The notes beneath the pieces were generated by a model that saw only the letters and a list, made by a program, of their open reading frames with translations, was not told the origin of the DNA and made no database searches. Made by a program: the position numbers and the translations under genes. Positions 62,640-64,000 of a stretch of DNA of 64,000 nucleotides are shown piece by piece (positions within the stretch are counted from its first letter, which is position 1; every line of letters starts with the position of its first letter). The stretch comes from Oasisia sp. SBJ-2009 (taxonomy: Eukaryota; Annelida; Polychaeta; Sabellida; Siboglinidae): positions 16,060,377 through 16,124,376 of the forward strand of contig OZ024865.1 of the NCBI GenBank assembly GCA_964017155.1, read 5' to 3'.

Positions 62640-64000
62640 ACTCCAGTCTTTAATGGTGTTCGGGAGGAAGGAATGTAGTATGTATTTGGTTCTGCACTAT
62701 ATCTGAAAACCTGCTGTATGTGCCCTCTTCTTTGTCTGGTCGGAGCTGGAAGGAGCTTGGAGTGGTCAACTTTTGCGTAGTATCCGATGATCGCGTGGAG
62801 CATGCGTAGACTTGCCACCTAGCTTCCTGCGATGCTGCAGAGAATGTCACTGAAGTCACTTGATTACTGCGGTGACACTAGATGGTTTCTGATATTGATT
62901 AGCAACAACCCAAGCGGATCTTCTTCGAGATGGCTCAATGTTGACGGTGTTACGCTTTGTGTATGGGTCCCATACTGTGCAGGCGTACTCCGGTACGGTA
63001 TGTAGGCAATCACCTTCAGCCGGGTGTCGCTGGTCGTGATGTTGCGACGTAAGAAGCCTGATGTGTTTGGCTTTAACAAGATGTTGTTGATGTGCTGGTC
63101 CTAGCAAATGTCTCTGGTGATGATGACGCCGATATACTTGGCAGAGGTAACATGCAGTTGCCAAAGTACGGCCATGGAGTAGATACTGCATTCTGTTGTG
63201 GTCTTCTGGCGGGTGATGGGAAGATCGAGTCATGCAAGCGGTGGTCGCGCGGTACAGCGCCGGACTGTCATTCGAGGGGACTCTGGTTTAATCCCACCTA
63301 TCGCCGTTTAGAAACTTAGGCAATTTCGTTCACCCCACATTTGCCCGTGTCTTTCGGAAGAGACACTAAAGACGGTGGTCCCCATCTATCTGGTGTCTAT
63401 GTTAGGGAAAGTAAAAGATTCCCCTACATGGGGTAAATGTGTAACCTGTAGTGGACTCCACAAATTCTCGTTGGACTTTAAACGTCCTGCAATGGGCCCC
63501 GTCCAGTATCTGGGAGAAAGAAAGAGATTATTAATGTAGACCAAGAATAGTGTTGTGCCCACGACTGTCTCCTGTTGAACCCATGAGCATACGCTGATGT
63601 AGCCAGACGTTTGACTGCTACAGCTTACCGCCGACTCATGAAGAAACCCCGAACGACCGGTTGACTTTGCCTTGGAATCCATAGTGATGTCGTTTATGAA
63701 GGAGAAGGCTGATATTAACTCGGCCGCCGAACATCTTCGCGAAGTCCATGATTATGATGCCTGCTTAATGACCTTGTACCATGTTCTCGTTGAGCTCTTC
63801 AGTGAAGTCTAGCAACTGGGTTTCGCAGGATCGTAATTTGCGGAAGCCGTGTTGTTCTGGTCTGAGGACTGAAATTGCTTTTCAGGTTATTCATCAGGGC
63901 GCTGACGATGACATGTTCCAGAATCTTGCATGGGACACTTGTGATGGATATGGGGCGTTAGTTTGCAAGGGACGTTAGTATACATGAATTGTCGTGTTCT
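62640..64000 (-). mobile_element. Jockey-like LINE relic, minus strand, continues past the window
   Basis: Broken minus-strand frames in order: ILEHVIVSALMN near 63930, VQQETVVGTTLFLVYINNL (RT motif B, normally VPQG) near 63570, YACTVWDPYTKRNTVNIE near 62980, and AEPNTYYIPSSRTPLKTG near 62690. Interrupted by a SINE at 63239-63460. Many frameshifts. Confidence 0.7.
63239..63460 (+). mobile_element. SINE family 1, copy 3
   Basis: Head with GCGGTGGTCGCGCGGTACAG and a B box GGTTTAATCCC. The body is nearly complete through GTAACCTGTAGTGGACTCCA. Inserted in the LINE relic. Confidence 0.85.

Overview
The window is animal genomic DNA: AT-rich, intron-bearing, crowded with long (TA)n, (TG)n and pentanucleotide arrays, non-LTR retrotransposon relics, tRNA-headed SINEs and hAT-like MITEs. 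Nothing is bacterial or viral. The SINE and LINE types and the VAT-1 gene fit a marine invertebrate, perhaps a mollusc, but the species cannot be read from the sequence.

Left half (about 0.3-35 kb): a direct segmental duplication. Copy 1 runs about 286-13230 and copy 2 about 20215-35027. Each carries a four-exon gene on the + strand for a small protein I do not recognise: two membrane segments, a Q/P/G/M/Y-rich minisatellite-coded tail and a C-terminal PPPRY (PPxY) motif (7292-10294, 164 aa; 26989-29503, 156 aa). By hand alignment the coding exons of the two copies differ several times more than the neighbouring intron, and nearly all changed codons change the residue. Each copy has also collected its own transposons: a Jockey-like LINE in copy 1; in copy 2 a CR1/Rex1-like LINE, two tandem MITEs, an element with a 9-bp target duplication, a hAT-like element and a Kolobok-like element with a THAP relic. 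The other copy shows the empty sites.

Between and after the duplicates (13.2-20 kb, 35-40.6 kb) I see minisatellites, including two 13-bp arrays facing each other, a 108-bp palindrome at the duplication edge, a 1.5-kb hAT-like element and (TG)n arrays. No gene was recognised there.

Right half (40.6-61.4 kb, - strand): one complete six-exon gene for a VAT-1 family zinc-free quinone-oxidoreductase-like protein (452 aa) with a long Lys/Glu-rich tail. All five introns have GT-AG ends and consistent phase. The introns hold pentanucleotide arrays within 26-57 nt of splice sites, hAT-like MITEs, SINEs, a solo LTR nested in a SINE, an 810-bp foldback element, and inverted repeat pairs around exon 2. 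Upstream of the start (61.6-64 kb) lie a TIR element rich in CCAACGTTGG-type palindromes, a tRNA-headed SINE and a Jockey-like relic running off the window.
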